Part shown: piece by piece, positions 1 through 11,235 of the stretch
Numbering within the stretch: the first letter of the stretch is position 1
Layout: every line of letters begins with the position of its first letter
Origin: Chrysomallon squamiferum
Lineage: Eukaryota > Mollusca > Gastropoda > Neomphalida > Peltospiridae
DNA length: 21,500 nt
Direction of reading: 5' to 3'
NCBI GenBank assembly: GCA_012295275.1
Contig: CM022665.1
Coordinates: forward strand, 46,212,595-46,234,094
Notes under the pieces: model-generated
The model's database searches: none
What the model was told of the DNA's origin: nothing
Seen by the model: the letters and a program-made list of their open reading frames with translations, nothing else
Made by a program: the position numbers and the translations under genes

Positions 1-424
1 GTCAATCAGGAAATGAAAAAATAATTTAATTATATTTATTTAATAAGCATGTAGCTTTGTTAGAAAAATTTTTTTAAAGATGAACAGGTACAACTGTTTT
101 TAAAATTTGCTTGTCATCGTGAAACAGGATTAGGTTCCTTAAAAATCAGTGAAACATGGTAACAACAAAAACATTGTCAAAGTAGCTTCTTCTTGTTCTT
201 TTTTAATAAGTGGGTGTAAATGTGTGTAACTGAACAAAACTGATACACCAGATTGCAAACTAGTTCAATTTCTAAACATCAAATGTTATATTAATTTTTA
301 CTGAAGGCTTATCAATCAAATATTGGCAAACAACCAAATGATGTTTTAAACTAATGCAATTAATATAATTTGTGATTACATAAATTTCTAAATCAGTTTA
401 TTTAAGACAATTTTTTTTTTTCAG

Positions 425-454
425 AGTGAAGACTTTGATGAATACGTGACATAA
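425..454 (+). CDS. Possible terminal coding exon of an unrecognised + strand gene
   Basis: A run of ten T followed by CAG (412-424) makes a good 3' splice site. Directly after it, one frame reads Ser-Glu-Asp-Phe-Asp-Glu-Tyr-Val-Thr and then TAA at 452-454. An acidic C-terminal tail of this kind is common in proteins. Two AATAAA signals lie 120-155 bases downstream, as expected for a last exon with a short 3' UTR. The intron phase is unknown and no upstream exon is visible in 1-424, so the frame is a choice: another frame gives a different short tail. I do not recognise the protein. This could also be a chance acceptor. Confidence 0.28.
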   Translation, partial: SEDFDEYVT

Positions 455-574
455 AAACAGAGGTTTTAAACTTACTTCACTTTTTAGTTGTTGTTGATGT
501 TTGTGTCAGTTTTGGTGGGGTTTTTTTTTTCTTTCTTTCTTCAAATATGAATTGATTTAAAAGCAAGCATAATG

Positions 575-609
575 AATAAAGTAATGTCACACAAATTAAA
601 ACAAATAAA
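575..609 (+). terminator. Two candidate polyadenylation signals
   Basis: AATAAA occurs at 575-580 and again at 604-609 on the + strand, within 160 bases of the putative stop codon at 452-454. They would end the mRNA of the left-edge + strand gene. In DNA this AT-rich the hexamer often occurs by chance, so the support is positional only. Confidence 0.28.
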
Positions 610-944
610 GATAATCCAGGTAACAGTAAGGTTGGTGACCAAGTTCATGGGTTACATTAAATTCCTGACAAACGTATTGTTCTCATAGTAACAATACACT
701 TGTAGTTATTTCCACACAATAATTTGTGTGTTATATATTATGTGACAGATATTTCCAACAGTTCATTTGTTTGTTTATATTCATACTCATGAAACTGTCA
801 GCATTTATGCTTTTTAAAAATGTACTTGGTTTTTTTCTCAAGGCCGTTTTAATAACAGCAAAATTCACTGACACGGTGCATCCAAAGGACGTTATCACAT
901 TTACTACTTCACTGCTTTGTACTTTTAAAGACTAATTTGAACTA
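610..944. other. Gap between two putative convergent 3' ends
   Basis: No coding exon is supported here. An open frame on the + strand at 726-935 is AT-rich, has no recognisable domain and has no splice or promoter context. The stretch probably holds the ends of the two convergent transcripts. Confidence 0.4.
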
Positions 945-950
945 TTTATT
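945..950 (-). terminator. Candidate polyadenylation signal for the 1200-1826 gene
   Basis: AATAAA read on the - strand lies 250 bases beyond the TAA at 1200-1202 of the three-exon candidate gene. It is the first canonical hexamer I noticed downstream. Position is the only evidence. Confidence 0.25.
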
Positions 951-1199
951 CATGTGACTGTCTTTGCAAGAGCCGTTACGATCAGTCAGTCAGTCCCTCT
1001 GTTCTTTCAGTACTCGTCAAGTTTTGATGACCTTTTTTCCGTATTAAACGCAAATCCTATGCTTATTTTGACAGTATATACGTAGAAATTATCCGGAATG
1101 TAAATACTTTTTACGTAATAAATTTAACAAAGGTGCCAGCATCGGCAGTTGTATTTGACATTTTGTTGTGCAGTGGACTGTAAAATTTGACAGAAACAC

Positions 1200-1826
1200 T
1201 TAGCAAGCTTTCTCGGCTACACTTCGTGGCCGCCATGTTGTTTTTCCACCGCAAAAATATTGAGAACTTTTAGACGTAATAAGACTCTAAATAAATATTA
1301 TACATGTTTAAAATATTTATATAAAATAAAACGTATAATTTAATCTGTTATTGTTTTAAAATTAATGCCAAATTCGGCGTACTTACGCGAAATATTTCAC
1401 TAGACATAAAATCCTGCAGACTCCCAAAATCCGAAAAGGACTGATTAACTCTAGAAGCAGGGGCGCAAAGGTGTTATTTTCACTTTGACCTCAATTGTAA
1501 AATTAAAAACCACATCCTTGAAAATGTTTACAAGGTCAAGTTTTAAAATGAGTGGTGCATTATACAATAAACTGATTGTTAATAATGAAAAAAAATAACT
1601 TATGCTTACATTTAGGACAATATTGACAGAGAGAACCTGCTATCCCTACATAAGGAATGTTCTGTGGTATAACCCAGGAATCCATTTCATACAATGATTG
1701 ACATAGACCACGCCCATCCCACATTGTTGACATTCCAGGATGATCACGTGATATATCTACTTGTTGGAGATGGGCCACGTGGGCTATATTTTCACCAAGG
1801 AAAAATCTTGTTTTCAGTTTCCCCAT
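1200..1826 (-). CDS. Three-exon candidate gene, protein of about 121 residues, family not recognised
   Basis: The proposed exons are 1610-1826, 1387-1448 and 1200-1286, joined in frame. The start ATG (1826-1824) is immediately preceded by an in-frame TGA, so it begins the frame. Exon 1 (72 codons plus one base) ends at GTAAGC. Exon 2 (2 bases plus 20 codons) follows CTTCTAGAG and ends at a perfect GTAAGT. Exon 3 follows TATTTATTTAG and runs 28 codons to TAA. The two introns are 161 and 100 bases. The composition is far less AT-biased than the surroundings and the amino-acid mix is protein-like. Exon 1 carries a Cys pair (SLCQYCPK) and Trp-rich stretches; exon 3 contains GGKTTWRPRS. I see no signal peptide or membrane segment. 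The exon 2 acceptor was chosen because the alternative (TAG two bases earlier) would create a stop. I recognise no family. Small ciliary or structural proteins can look like this, but that is a guess. Confidence 0.42.
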
Positions 1827-1960
1827 TCACAATGAAGTAAGGCAAGGGCAAATCAAAGCGGCTAAGTATATGAACTGAACACGGAATCCTTTTCAGCGTT
1901 TTCAACAACGGTGCGAGCAGAGTACCTGTCCGCTCACGTCAGCGGCCCACTTTGATCATT
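1827..1960 (-). promoter_or_regulatory. Probable promoter and 5' UTR of the 1200-1826 gene
   Basis: This stretch is clearly richer in G+C and CpG than its AT-rich surroundings and lies just upstream of the candidate start codon at 1826. It includes CTCACGTCAG (1933-1942), which contains a CRE/bZIP-like core. No TATA box is evident. The function is inferred from position and composition. Confidence 0.3.
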
Positions 1961-2349
1961 TTTTTCTTTCTTTCCATTAAGATAATAAGTTATATTTTAT
2001 TGTTGGGCATAATAACAGTTTATTTTGGCAAGGCTTATAAACATTCCATAGCTGTTTTGTACAGCCGTTTTGAATGGTTTTTAGTACTCTTTTCTTTTTT
2101 TTTTTTTTTTTCTTTTTTCGGATGGAAAAGAAAGAAGTAACATTAACAAAACAAAACAAACAATTCCAAAATATTTCAATATAAACCTGATTGAGTTAAA
2201 AGGAATTAGTTACAGGTGTGTTTTATTTATTTTTTATTTTCTTTCTTCCGTGCGTGAAATATTTATTAATTTATTATAAGAAAAATTCATTGAGACAAAG
2301 CTAAATGAATTATTCAGTTATTTTAGAATCAGAATTTACAATTTATTCA
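1961..2349. other. Noncoding AT-rich stretch
   Basis: Contains T-rich tracts (notably 2094-2118) and no frame with coding character. The short open frames here are made of homopolymer translation. I see nothing functional. Confidence 0.5.
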
Positions 2350-2562
<213 letters not shown>

Positions 2563-2789
2563 ATATTATTAAATGATTGGTTTAAACTTCGATGGCCTGA
2601 ACCCAGTTTCCAGAAAATATAATTTTTAAATAGCTATCCTCGGAATTTGCGTTAACCACTACTTTAAAAAAGAAAGAAAAGCTGACCACATTTTTAGAAT
2701 GTACGCGATACTAAGGTAACCCAGATATTTATGTTGACGTTCTTCAGGATACGGATCTCTTTGATCCAGTTACCCAGCGCGAGCTGTGC

Positions 2790-3003
2790 ACGAGAGTGGT
2801 AGGAATGACGGTAGCCCAGTGGGTAGAGTGCGATACCACGGAATGATGGACCGCAATATTAATCGTCCTCGGCGTTTATTTCCCGTTCGTTTATTTCCCG
2901 TTCCTGCCAGTAGTAAACAGAAGGTTCATAAATGTGTGCGTGTGTGTGTATTGGCTGATGTGAAATTTCCCGATCCCTTCAATTAAATGTGTGAAATAAA
3001 TAA

Positions 3004-3076
<73 letters not shown>
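2790..3076 (+). mobile_element. Decayed tRNA-derived SINE-like element ending in a CT microsatellite
   Basis: At 2811-2830 the sequence GTAGCCCAGTGGGTAGAGTG closely matches a tRNA A-box region (TRGYNNARNNG type), as in the RNA polymerase III promoter of a tRNA-derived SINE. A weaker B-box-like GGTTCATAA is near 2923, too far away for an intact promoter. The body contains a 15-base direct duplication (GTTTATTTCCCGTTC, about 2874-2905), a short TG-rich stretch, and ends in AAATAAATAAAT and a (CT)n run, the kind of simple-repeat tail SINEs often have. I found no target-site duplication. It is not a functional tRNA because no cloverleaf can be closed. Confidence 0.38.
3008..3076. repeat. (CT)n microsatellite of about 68 bases
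   Basis: An uninterrupted CT dinucleotide run. It may be the tail of the SINE-like element to its left. The complementary (AG)n run lies about 700 bases away at 3771-3844. Confidence 0.97.
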
Positions 3077-3079
<3 letters not shown>

Positions 3080-3766
3080 CCCTGGTACCATAATTTTTAT
3101 CGCATACATAAACATTATGTTTTATTTAGGAATTATATACATTTAAGCCCTGCTTGTATTACACATTCATATACACAAAACATTAAATTTAAATGATTAA
3201 ATTCGAACACAACTGAACACAAATCGTTTTAATTGATAATAACGCTATAACTGTATATCGTTGTTTTGTTTTTTTTTTTTTCTTTTCCCCCGTCTTCTTC
3301 TTCTTTAATAAATATTTACAAAAATAACATAAGTGATGTTGTATATCTAGAAATACAAGATAATATCTAATTAACGATATTTTAGCACTTTTTTTTGTTA
3401 GCGTTTTTACACACACGTGTACACACAAACATGCCTATTTATTATAACAAAATTGGAGGAAAAAAGAAACATTAAATTTAAAAAAAAAAAAAAAATGTCT
3501 TTTTGTCTTTTGAAATATCAACCTCAGAATACTGACGTTGTTTAAAATAAAAATACACTAGGAACGAAACGGGAAAAGAAAAGAAAATATTTTAACATTT
3601 TTTTTTCTCTCTCTCTCTCTGACGCTTGTCTGCACTCAAGTGTCATCATTATTTATTCGAGTCGAGTACAGCCATGACAGCATCCTGACATAAAATTATT
3701 TTAGAAGTTTTGCGAGTCACAGTGAACGGCTGGCGGAAACAGAATGATAAAGTGTAGGTGTTAATG

Positions 3767-3770
<4 letters not shown>

Positions 3771-3844
<74 letters not shown>
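3771..3844. repeat. (AG)n microsatellite of about 74 bases
   Basis: An uninterrupted AG run, the reverse complement of the (CT)n run at 3008-3076, so the two could pair as distant arms. Long homopurine-homopyrimidine mirror tracts of this size can form triplex DNA. Confidence 0.97.
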
Positions 3845-3846
<2 letters not shown>

Positions 3847-3943
3847 GTAAACTGAAATAACGGAGCAAAACCAAAATTGTATGTGTTAATGTCTCTTGGC
3901 TAAAACAGAATCAAATGATTAGGTACCTTAGTGGATCTAGTCC

Positions 3944-3996
<53 letters not shown>

Positions 3997-4054
3997 GTAG
4001 TAGTAGTGATAATAGTAGTAGTAGTAGTAATAATAATAATAATAATAATAATAA
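3944..4054. repeat. Compound (AAT)n (AGT)n (AAT)n array
   Basis: AAT units run from about 3944 to 3995, AGT units with interruptions from about 3997 to 4029, then AAT units to about 4054. The unit composition mirrors the reverse complement of the array at 2350-2498 (AGT next to AAT). No gene is involved; the poly-Asn/Ser frame over it is an artefact. Confidence 0.95.
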
Positions 4055-7000
4055 AATAGTTTGTGAATCGTCAGAGAAAATCGTTGCAAAGTCATTATTT
4101 TGTTATTTCATTTCATTTTATTTTGGCCTCGATAACAAAGGCTGCTCTCGATGAACAAAAGAATCATTTGGGATTTATGTTCACTCTTGATGTGCGTAAC
4201 TTGTTGATATTACGCAGTTATTCTCCGAAGAAATATAGCGTTTTCAGAGCATTAAGTTTAATTTATTTGAAATAAACACATTCTTTCCTAGTTTCTTGGA
4301 AATAAATGTCAAATTTATCGCTGCGTTAGCTGTTTTTCCTTTAAAATGTTAAATGTAATAGGTAAATATATAACATAATTAGACAGATACAAAAATGATT
4401 CTGAATACTTTTAGGTCTACAGAAACAGAGAGAGAGAAAAATTGTTGTTTTAAAGATCTTTTATTAATTGCCTCACAAAAAAATAATAAAAAAAAAAAAA
4501 TAAAATAAAAAAACATATCCCAACAACAGTCAAATATCCTTATTAAAGCATCGAATTATAATGAAAAGCAATTAAGTTAATTTCATTTATAAAAGATAAT
4601 TTACGGTCGTAACTACGTAATGCATTTCGCATAATTTTTGTAACAATTATAATATTGTTTGTAAATATGTATCATTCTACGTACACTTTAATATTTATTT
4701 TATTTTGAAAACTGGAACAGATTTTAAAACTGATTTTTTTTTTTTTTTTTGTTACCAACAAAGATTTATCACGTTTTTTTGTTCATTCTTTGCAATTATG
4801 AATAATGTAACACGTTATTTATAGACCGTGGACACGCTAGGAAATAATTAATGAATGCATCTGATTTATGACATCGCTACGGATTATTAAATTAATTTGG
4901 AATTCATACAATTTCAGTTACAGAATAGGTATGGGAAATGTGATAGAGTAGAGATATTTTAGATATCTTTTCGCTAACAGGAAAGGAAATAAATATCGTT
5001 GTTTGGTATGTCGTCTGCAATGGAGAAGTTGATGGGAATGGAAATGACTCGATGGCAGTACCTGCTGATTTTGCCACCTATCAGACTTCAGATGAACAAA
5101 TTAATTACGATGCTATTACCCGTTCATCCCTACTACAGAATCAGTGAAAAAAAAAAACGATTTCCAGATTTTCACTGAATAATTTTTGGGAGAAAAACAA
5201 CAACAACAACAAAAAAAAAAAACCACAAAAACAAATCATAATTGAATTGTAACACTATTCCGCTGCTCTGATCAATATAATTCGGGGAAAAAATAAAATG
5301 AAAAACGTAGCTAAAACGAAAAAAAACAACCCTAAATCGTACGGAAAAGGCCAAAGTACTACTAAAGATAATCTTTTAAATCGATTATAAATAAATCCAA
5401 GTAATTCATTTATATATTTATTTTATCTCTTTAACTTACCATTTCTTGTTTATTTATTTGTTATTTATAAGCGTTTTTGAGGTGATGGGGGGGGGAACCA
5501 ACAACGACCAAAAATCCTGGTCTTGGCTTATAGTGTGACACAGTCTATTATTGTTGCAATAACGTGTTAAATTAATCACAGTAATTAATTCTGTACTAAA
5601 AATAGAATAAATGTTATTTATTATTATTATTATTATTTTTTTTTTTTGTCGACTAATCCAGATATAATAGCATTTAAAGGACGAAGGTCTATAAATCGTT
5701 TATTTTTCTTCCCCGCTTATCTCCTGCAATTAGATTATTCCTCCCGCCGTGAATTATTCAAAGACTTTTGTGATGTAAAAAATAAATCACAAAACGAAAC
5801 AAAGAGACAAACAAATAAAACAACAAAACAACAACAAAACCCAGCTTTATCGTTTTGTAATTAGAGACATTGTAACATGGTCTTCAATTCTGACAGGTTA
5901 ACCATTTGGCGAGTTATGCATACATTAACCGACTTTTCTATGCATCGTGACTTTTATGACATGACCTTCCATGTTCTAGTTACGCCATTGGATGTCAGAT
6001 ATTAAAAAACAAATTAGTTTTAACATAACGACCTTTTACTAGTAGAGGTGCAACGTAATACAAATAACTATAAACCGTTTGTGCTGTTTAAAAGCAGAAT
6101 TCGGAAACGTGATCAGTATTTAGATTTAACAAAAAATAATTAAAAATAAAAATAAAAATGATTTGGCAGATAACTCTTTTATTTAATCCATTAATAAACA
6201 CATTATGGGTAATCTCCCCTTTTCAATTTCTGATAAAGCCTATTTCAAAAACCAACTGATGTCAACATCTCGGTATAGGGCTAATTAAATATTACTGTAA
6301 ATCATAAACAAATAAACGAATAAAACGTGACCAATATTTACTGATTTAAAGGGACACATTCATTGTAAAATTAAAATTTAAATTAAAATATAATTTGTAT
6401 TTTAAAATTCAACTAAAAATTCAACCCATTTCTTAGGTTTAATTAACAATGAAAATATAAGAAAAAAAGTATAATTTAATGAAACTCTTCATGGCTACCC
6501 ACAACCTCTATAATAGTGCAAAATCTTAGAAATTCTTATTAAGTAAATAATTCTAAATCTGAGAATTACTCATAAACAGTATTATCAAAGTTATTCATAC
6601 ATCCCCGACATATCAATTCAACAATTCCCGAAAACACTTGTGATATAGGTCAGAATGTGAGATGCAAGTACATACACAGAATTAAATTTTTATATCCCTA
6701 TATTATGATTAATCATAACTGGCGTACATTGATATCCTAACTTCAAGGCTATCCCAATTAGAATCACTCTACAATTCTGTACAGGTTAGCAAACGATTTA
6801 TCTGGCTTCCAGAAATTCAGAAAAATCCAGAAAACCACCTATTTTGAATTTAGGCCAAGAGTTTTTACTTAAGTTTCCATGACTTCAGTTCAAGAAAGAG
6901 TGTTGCTTCATACAGGTTATCCTCTGACAATGGAATGCTACTTATTTCACGTTTACTTTCTTTTTCATTTATCATAATGTCCAAAAGACTAGCAGAAATG

Positions 7001-7305
7001 CAAACTTGCTAATGACTGCTTGAGTTCTATTGAAAAATTTCTAGAATTTTAACTGAAAAAAAAAAATGTATTAATTTTTTATCTGTAAAATACAGTTTCA
7101 TTCCTAATTGTTTCATGGTATTATTTTATATTTTACATAAAGATTTAGCCCAAATCCACAAATCCAGGTTAGCTGCAGTTTCTTGCTTGCCAGATAAACT
7201 GTTTGCTACCTGTATTTCAAACTAAACCATTGCACTTTACTTTATGTACTAAATCCTATGGTTAGCACACATTCAGTAATAAAAACATATGGTGAAGTAT
7301 TACTG

Positions 7306-7341
<36 letters not shown>

Positions 7342-8029
7342 ACTGTTATTATAAATAATTTAAATAAGATGCCTCAGTTTGGATTTGTAGAAATTAAAGG
7401 GTGGTTTTTATTGTGTTCAACACACAGAAAATATTTCAGAAATACAGTGCTGTTAAATTATGCGATTGGCAAAGGTCAGATCATTTAGGTCATGATGAAC
7501 AGTATTAACATTTGATCCTCAACACATTTTTCTTTGATTCTTACCTATTTATGATTCCTCATTCCAGAATGTTCACACAAAAATCCAATCTTTCTGAAGA
7601 ACTATGAAAAAAAACAAAAAAACTAGCTGCTTAAAGAAGTTCCTTTCTCTCATGATTTCCTACAATCATCTACAAACACATATTCTGTCTGTATTAATAA
7701 TATATATTCATGTGAACATAAACATTCTTGTTTTTTTGTTGTTACTCTGTATGAAACAGATTTATAAATCTTCCAGTATTTCCACTTCCATTGGAATAAA
7801 AATAAATGATCATACATCCTCTCAGTATCTTTCACGCTTTTATTGTTTGTTGGAAATATATGGAAACAAGCACAGAAATACTCCTGCTGCCTTTGGAAAC
7901 CGGAGAGATCAACTAATGAAATGAAATAAGCACCATCTGGGGAAAGTGAATGATTTAATTTTAATTATTGTTTACATATTTATCTGTAGATAGATAAATT
8001 GTTTTTTTAATTATTATTATTATTATCAT
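4055..8029. other. About 4 kb without a convincing gene
   Basis: This AT-rich stretch holds scattered A- and T-runs (4487-4512, 4733-4750, 5634-5647) and no exon I can defend. At 5008-5178 there is a 56-codon ATG frame in a locally less AT-rich patch, but it has no splice or family support. The part from about 6600 to 8029 has fewer simple repeats and could include distal 3' UTR of MLYCD (- strand), which cannot be settled from sequence alone. Confidence 0.5.
7299..7345 (+). repeat. 31-base poly-A run flanked by a 7-base direct repeat
   Basis: A run of 31 A (7309-7339) is bracketed by ATTACTG on both sides (7299-7305 and 7339-7345). This is the pattern left by a severely 5'-truncated retroposition event (target duplication plus poly-A), although only CAT would remain of the inserted body. 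In an AT-rich genome a chance match is possible. Confidence 0.4.
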
Positions 8030-8374
8030 TTTATTTTTGGTCCAATTTTTGCTATTACAGCTAAAAAACAACAACTACAACAGCACTTATAATTAATAAG
8101 AATCATCAAATCAGTTTCAACATTCTGCTTGAATCACCATCTTGAACAAACATATCTTGCATTCTGATTGGTGGTTTTTTTCTTCTTTTTTTTTCTTCGG
8201 ATAACTAACCAATGGCAAAATCTGTTATATCCAGATACATCACTGCTTTGTGGATGATACTGCACTCCATACTTCTGAGAAAACACAACTATTTTTTTTA
8301 CATCGCTGTCTGATAATGGTATTCCAGGCAGATGCAGTAGTAGCTGTTTTTTTTAAAAACAGGTTTTTTTTTTG
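8030..8374 (-). other. Likely MLYCD 3' UTR with candidate poly-A signal
   Basis: The region follows the MLYCD stop codon (8377-8375). The first canonical AATAAA I find on the - strand lies at 8035-8030, about 340 bases past the stop. Other candidates exist further on (for example near 7840), so the true mRNA end is uncertain. Confidence 0.35.
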
Positions 8375-8595
8375 TTATGTGGGACTTGGTGGGAGGCCTG
8401 TTGCTAAGTCAATGAGCTCTTTCGATCCCTCGATGATGTGGTTTTCTAGATAGTTGCGACTGTTTTTCTCCGTCTGATCGAGAAAGTATCGGTAGTTCAC
8501 CATCATCGCACACGACTGGGTCAGACCTCGCAGCGTTGTGTCGGCCATCCAGTTCAGTCGCCAGATAACTGCACCGTTACGTAAGTGAAAAGTTG
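8375..8595 (-). CDS. MLYCD: MLYCD coding exon 10 (catalytic His and C-terminus)
   Basis: Begins after TTCTTTCCAG, completes the Ala codon split from exon 9 and runs 72 codons to TAA (8377-8375). Contains [18 protein letters not shown], whose His (residue 452) matches the human catalytic His423, and [11 protein letters not shown]. The tail after GSKELIDL is LPPSPT, so there is no PTS1-type tripeptide. Confidence 0.95.
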
Positions 8596-11204
8596 CTGGA
8601 AAGAAAAAAAAAAATAAAATAAAATAAAAAATAAAAAAAAAGATTTCTTTAAAACTACTTGATAATATTTAAATTTTTATTTATTTATTTTTAATTACTG
8701 TGCAAAAATGTTTTTTTAATAATAATTTATTAATTTTTTAAATTTATTTTATTATATTTTTTTTTAATTTGAAATATGCATTACTAACAATATAGTTTCT
8801 ATAATTTCTGTTGTGTCTTTATACAGAAATATATTTTTATATCAAATATTATTGGGATAAATGATCTAATATTTACATTATTAGATATAAAGTTTTGAAT
8901 AAGAATAACTGAAAAGAATCTGCTTACACCATTGTATGGATTAGTAGCAAGAGATTTTGTTTATATACACCTTCCTATAAACAGTAAAACACATGTTATG
9001 ATTATTAAAAACCAGTCACAGAGCACTGGCCATAACAGGAAAAATTGTAACAGAAGCTATGAAAAGAATTGATCCTGTGACCAAAAAAAGGTCTTCTACT
9101 GAACTGCAGCCAGCTCCTCTTATGTTAGCATATATCATCTTTAATTATTTGAAATAGAATAACACAAGACAGGTTGAAAATAGAAAAAAAAAAAACCTCA
9201 CCAATAATAATAGATCAAAAACATAGGAACCAGAAAGACATTACCAACAGGATTACTATAACAACAAAATAGGATGGAACTAGAAAAAACTCTCCAGCAG
9301 GATTAACAGAATAAAAACATTGGATGGAACTAGAAAAAGAACTTCTAAAAGAATTAACAGAATAAAAATAAAAGCACAGGTTGGAATGAGAAACAAATGC
9401 ACCATCAGAATTAATATAACAACAACACAGGTTGAATGAAACTAGAGAGAAAAAAACTCACCAGCAATATTAAAAGAACAAAAACACAGGTTGAATGAAA
9501 CTCGAGAAAAAAACTTACCTGCAATATTAAAAGAACAACAACACAATTTGAATGAAACTTGAGAAAAATACATACCAGCACTATTAAAAGAACAAAAACA
9601 AAAGTTGAAGGAAACTATAAAAAAACAAAAACAACTAGCAATATTAAAAGAACAAAAACACAGGTTGGAACTAGAAAAAAAAACAAAAAAAGAACAACTT
9701 ACCAGCAAAATTAAAAGAACAAAAACACAGGTTGGAACTAGAAAAAAAAAAAGAATAAAACTTACCAACAGGATTAAGTGCATATCCTCTCCTCTTTTCC
9801 ATGTAGAGGTACCTGGCACACAGTCTCATCAGGGGTCGTCTCATTATGAGAGTCAAGTCTGGATTGGTCACCCACTGGTGGCTCTGAATCTGGTACTTAA
9901 ACATCTCTAACACGTTCTGATTGGTCGACTGGCAGTGAGGCAACAGCTGACTGCATTCTTCTTCCATCAACAAGCGATCCTCTGTGAGCTCTCCAATGCC
10001 TTGAGAAACAAAACAAAACAAAACAAAACTGCTGTGATTTGTAATGTTATTTATAGATATAATAAAAATAATAATAAAAAATAATTAAAAATAAAAACTG
10101 CTTATAATTTGTAACGTTATTTATAGATATAAAAATAATAATAAAAAAAAATAATTAAAAATATATAAAAATAATAATAAAAAAATAATTAAAAATAATT
10201 TATTATAATTTATTATGTTATTTATATTTAATAAAAAAAAAAAATGAAATAAATGAAAAAATAAACTGTTTTCTTGTTAATAAAAAAAAAAAAAATAAAT
10301 AAAATGTTGGTTTTTTTAAAATATAAAAACCTATGGCCTTTGGTGCACTGTCAAAATGGAAAAAATTCACAAAGCTCTAACCACTGAGCTATTGCATTAC
10401 TCTTGAACATTTCAGGCAGAACATTATTTGGTAAAAGAAAAATCATTAAAAATTTTAAGTTATTATTATTATTATTATTTGCAATTTAATTTACTAATTG
10501 TTATTATTTATCATATTTAATTTTTTTCAACAAACAATAATAAAACAAATGAAATGATACAACATCAGACTAAAATGAAAAAAAAGTAAAGTAAATTAAT
10601 TCACAATCTGCTGAAGTCAAAATATTTGATAACTAATTTTATATATTAAATAAACAATCACACACACACACACACACACACATATACAAACACACATACA
10701 TAAATTTATATATAAACACACACACACAAATGATAAATTGACTCACATGATAAATGTAAATGTTTATTTATTTCCCCAATCAGCCAATCACGGAAGCCAG
10801 GAATGGGAGAGAGGCTGGAAAACTGATGAATGTGTGGAAATTCTAACTGCAGCTCACGCACAACACACTTTATTAGGTAGTTCCCCATATCCACACCAGA
10901 CAAACCTGAAATGTTAAATGTCTTAAAATACTAAATGTATTCACCTATTTCACTTCATTTTTAGTCTCTGAGATTTATATTTTACAAATTAATATAAAAA
11001 TAAATAAGTAAATAAAGTATACAAAATATTTATACTTTTAATGAGATGGATTGTCTATAATAATAATAATAATAATATTAATTTTATTATTTATTTAATT
11101 TAAATAAAATAAACAATAAAACAACAAAATAATAATAAAAGTAATAAATAAATAAATAAATAAATAAATAAATGAATAAATAAATAAATAAATAAATAAA
11201 TGAA

Positions 11205-11235
<31 letters not shown>

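Noticed and set aside
1229-1243. ACAACATGGCGGCC on the - strand as a start codon with YY1-like context
   Set aside because: The same bases read better as internal codons (Thr-Thr-Trp-Arg-Pro) of exon 3 of the three-exon candidate; the alternative frame gives only 41 codons.
2811-2925. Functional tRNA gene
   Set aside because: The A box is good but the B box is weak and too distant, and no acceptor stem or anticodon arm can be formed.
3915-4275. Overlapping + strand frames with poly-Asn and a short non-repetitive tail
   Set aside because: The frames start in a microsatellite and the tail shows no family, splice or promoter support.
5008-5178. 56-codon ATG frame in a less AT-rich patch with several in-frame ATGs
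   Set aside because: No recognisable motif, it ends in a poly-Lys run coded by an A-tract, and there is no promoter or splice context. The patch might be a decayed element.
7604-7924. 106-codon + strand open frame
   Set aside because: Hydrophobic, AT-driven composition, no domain, and it lies in the probable 3' flank of MLYCD.
9194-9765. Regularly spaced repeats considered as a CRISPR-like array
   Set aside because: Units are head-to-tail and degenerate over their full length with no unique spacers, in a eukaryotic intron.
9442-9819. 125-codon - strand frame with repeated Phe/Cys/Ser-rich peptide units
   Set aside because: It translates the intron 9 minisatellite in a frame that does not match MLYCD; the repeated peptide is a by-product of the tandem DNA units.
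10328-10400. Functional tRNA gene on the - strand
   Set aside because: Only the A-box half is recognisable; the remainder does not fold as a tRNA.
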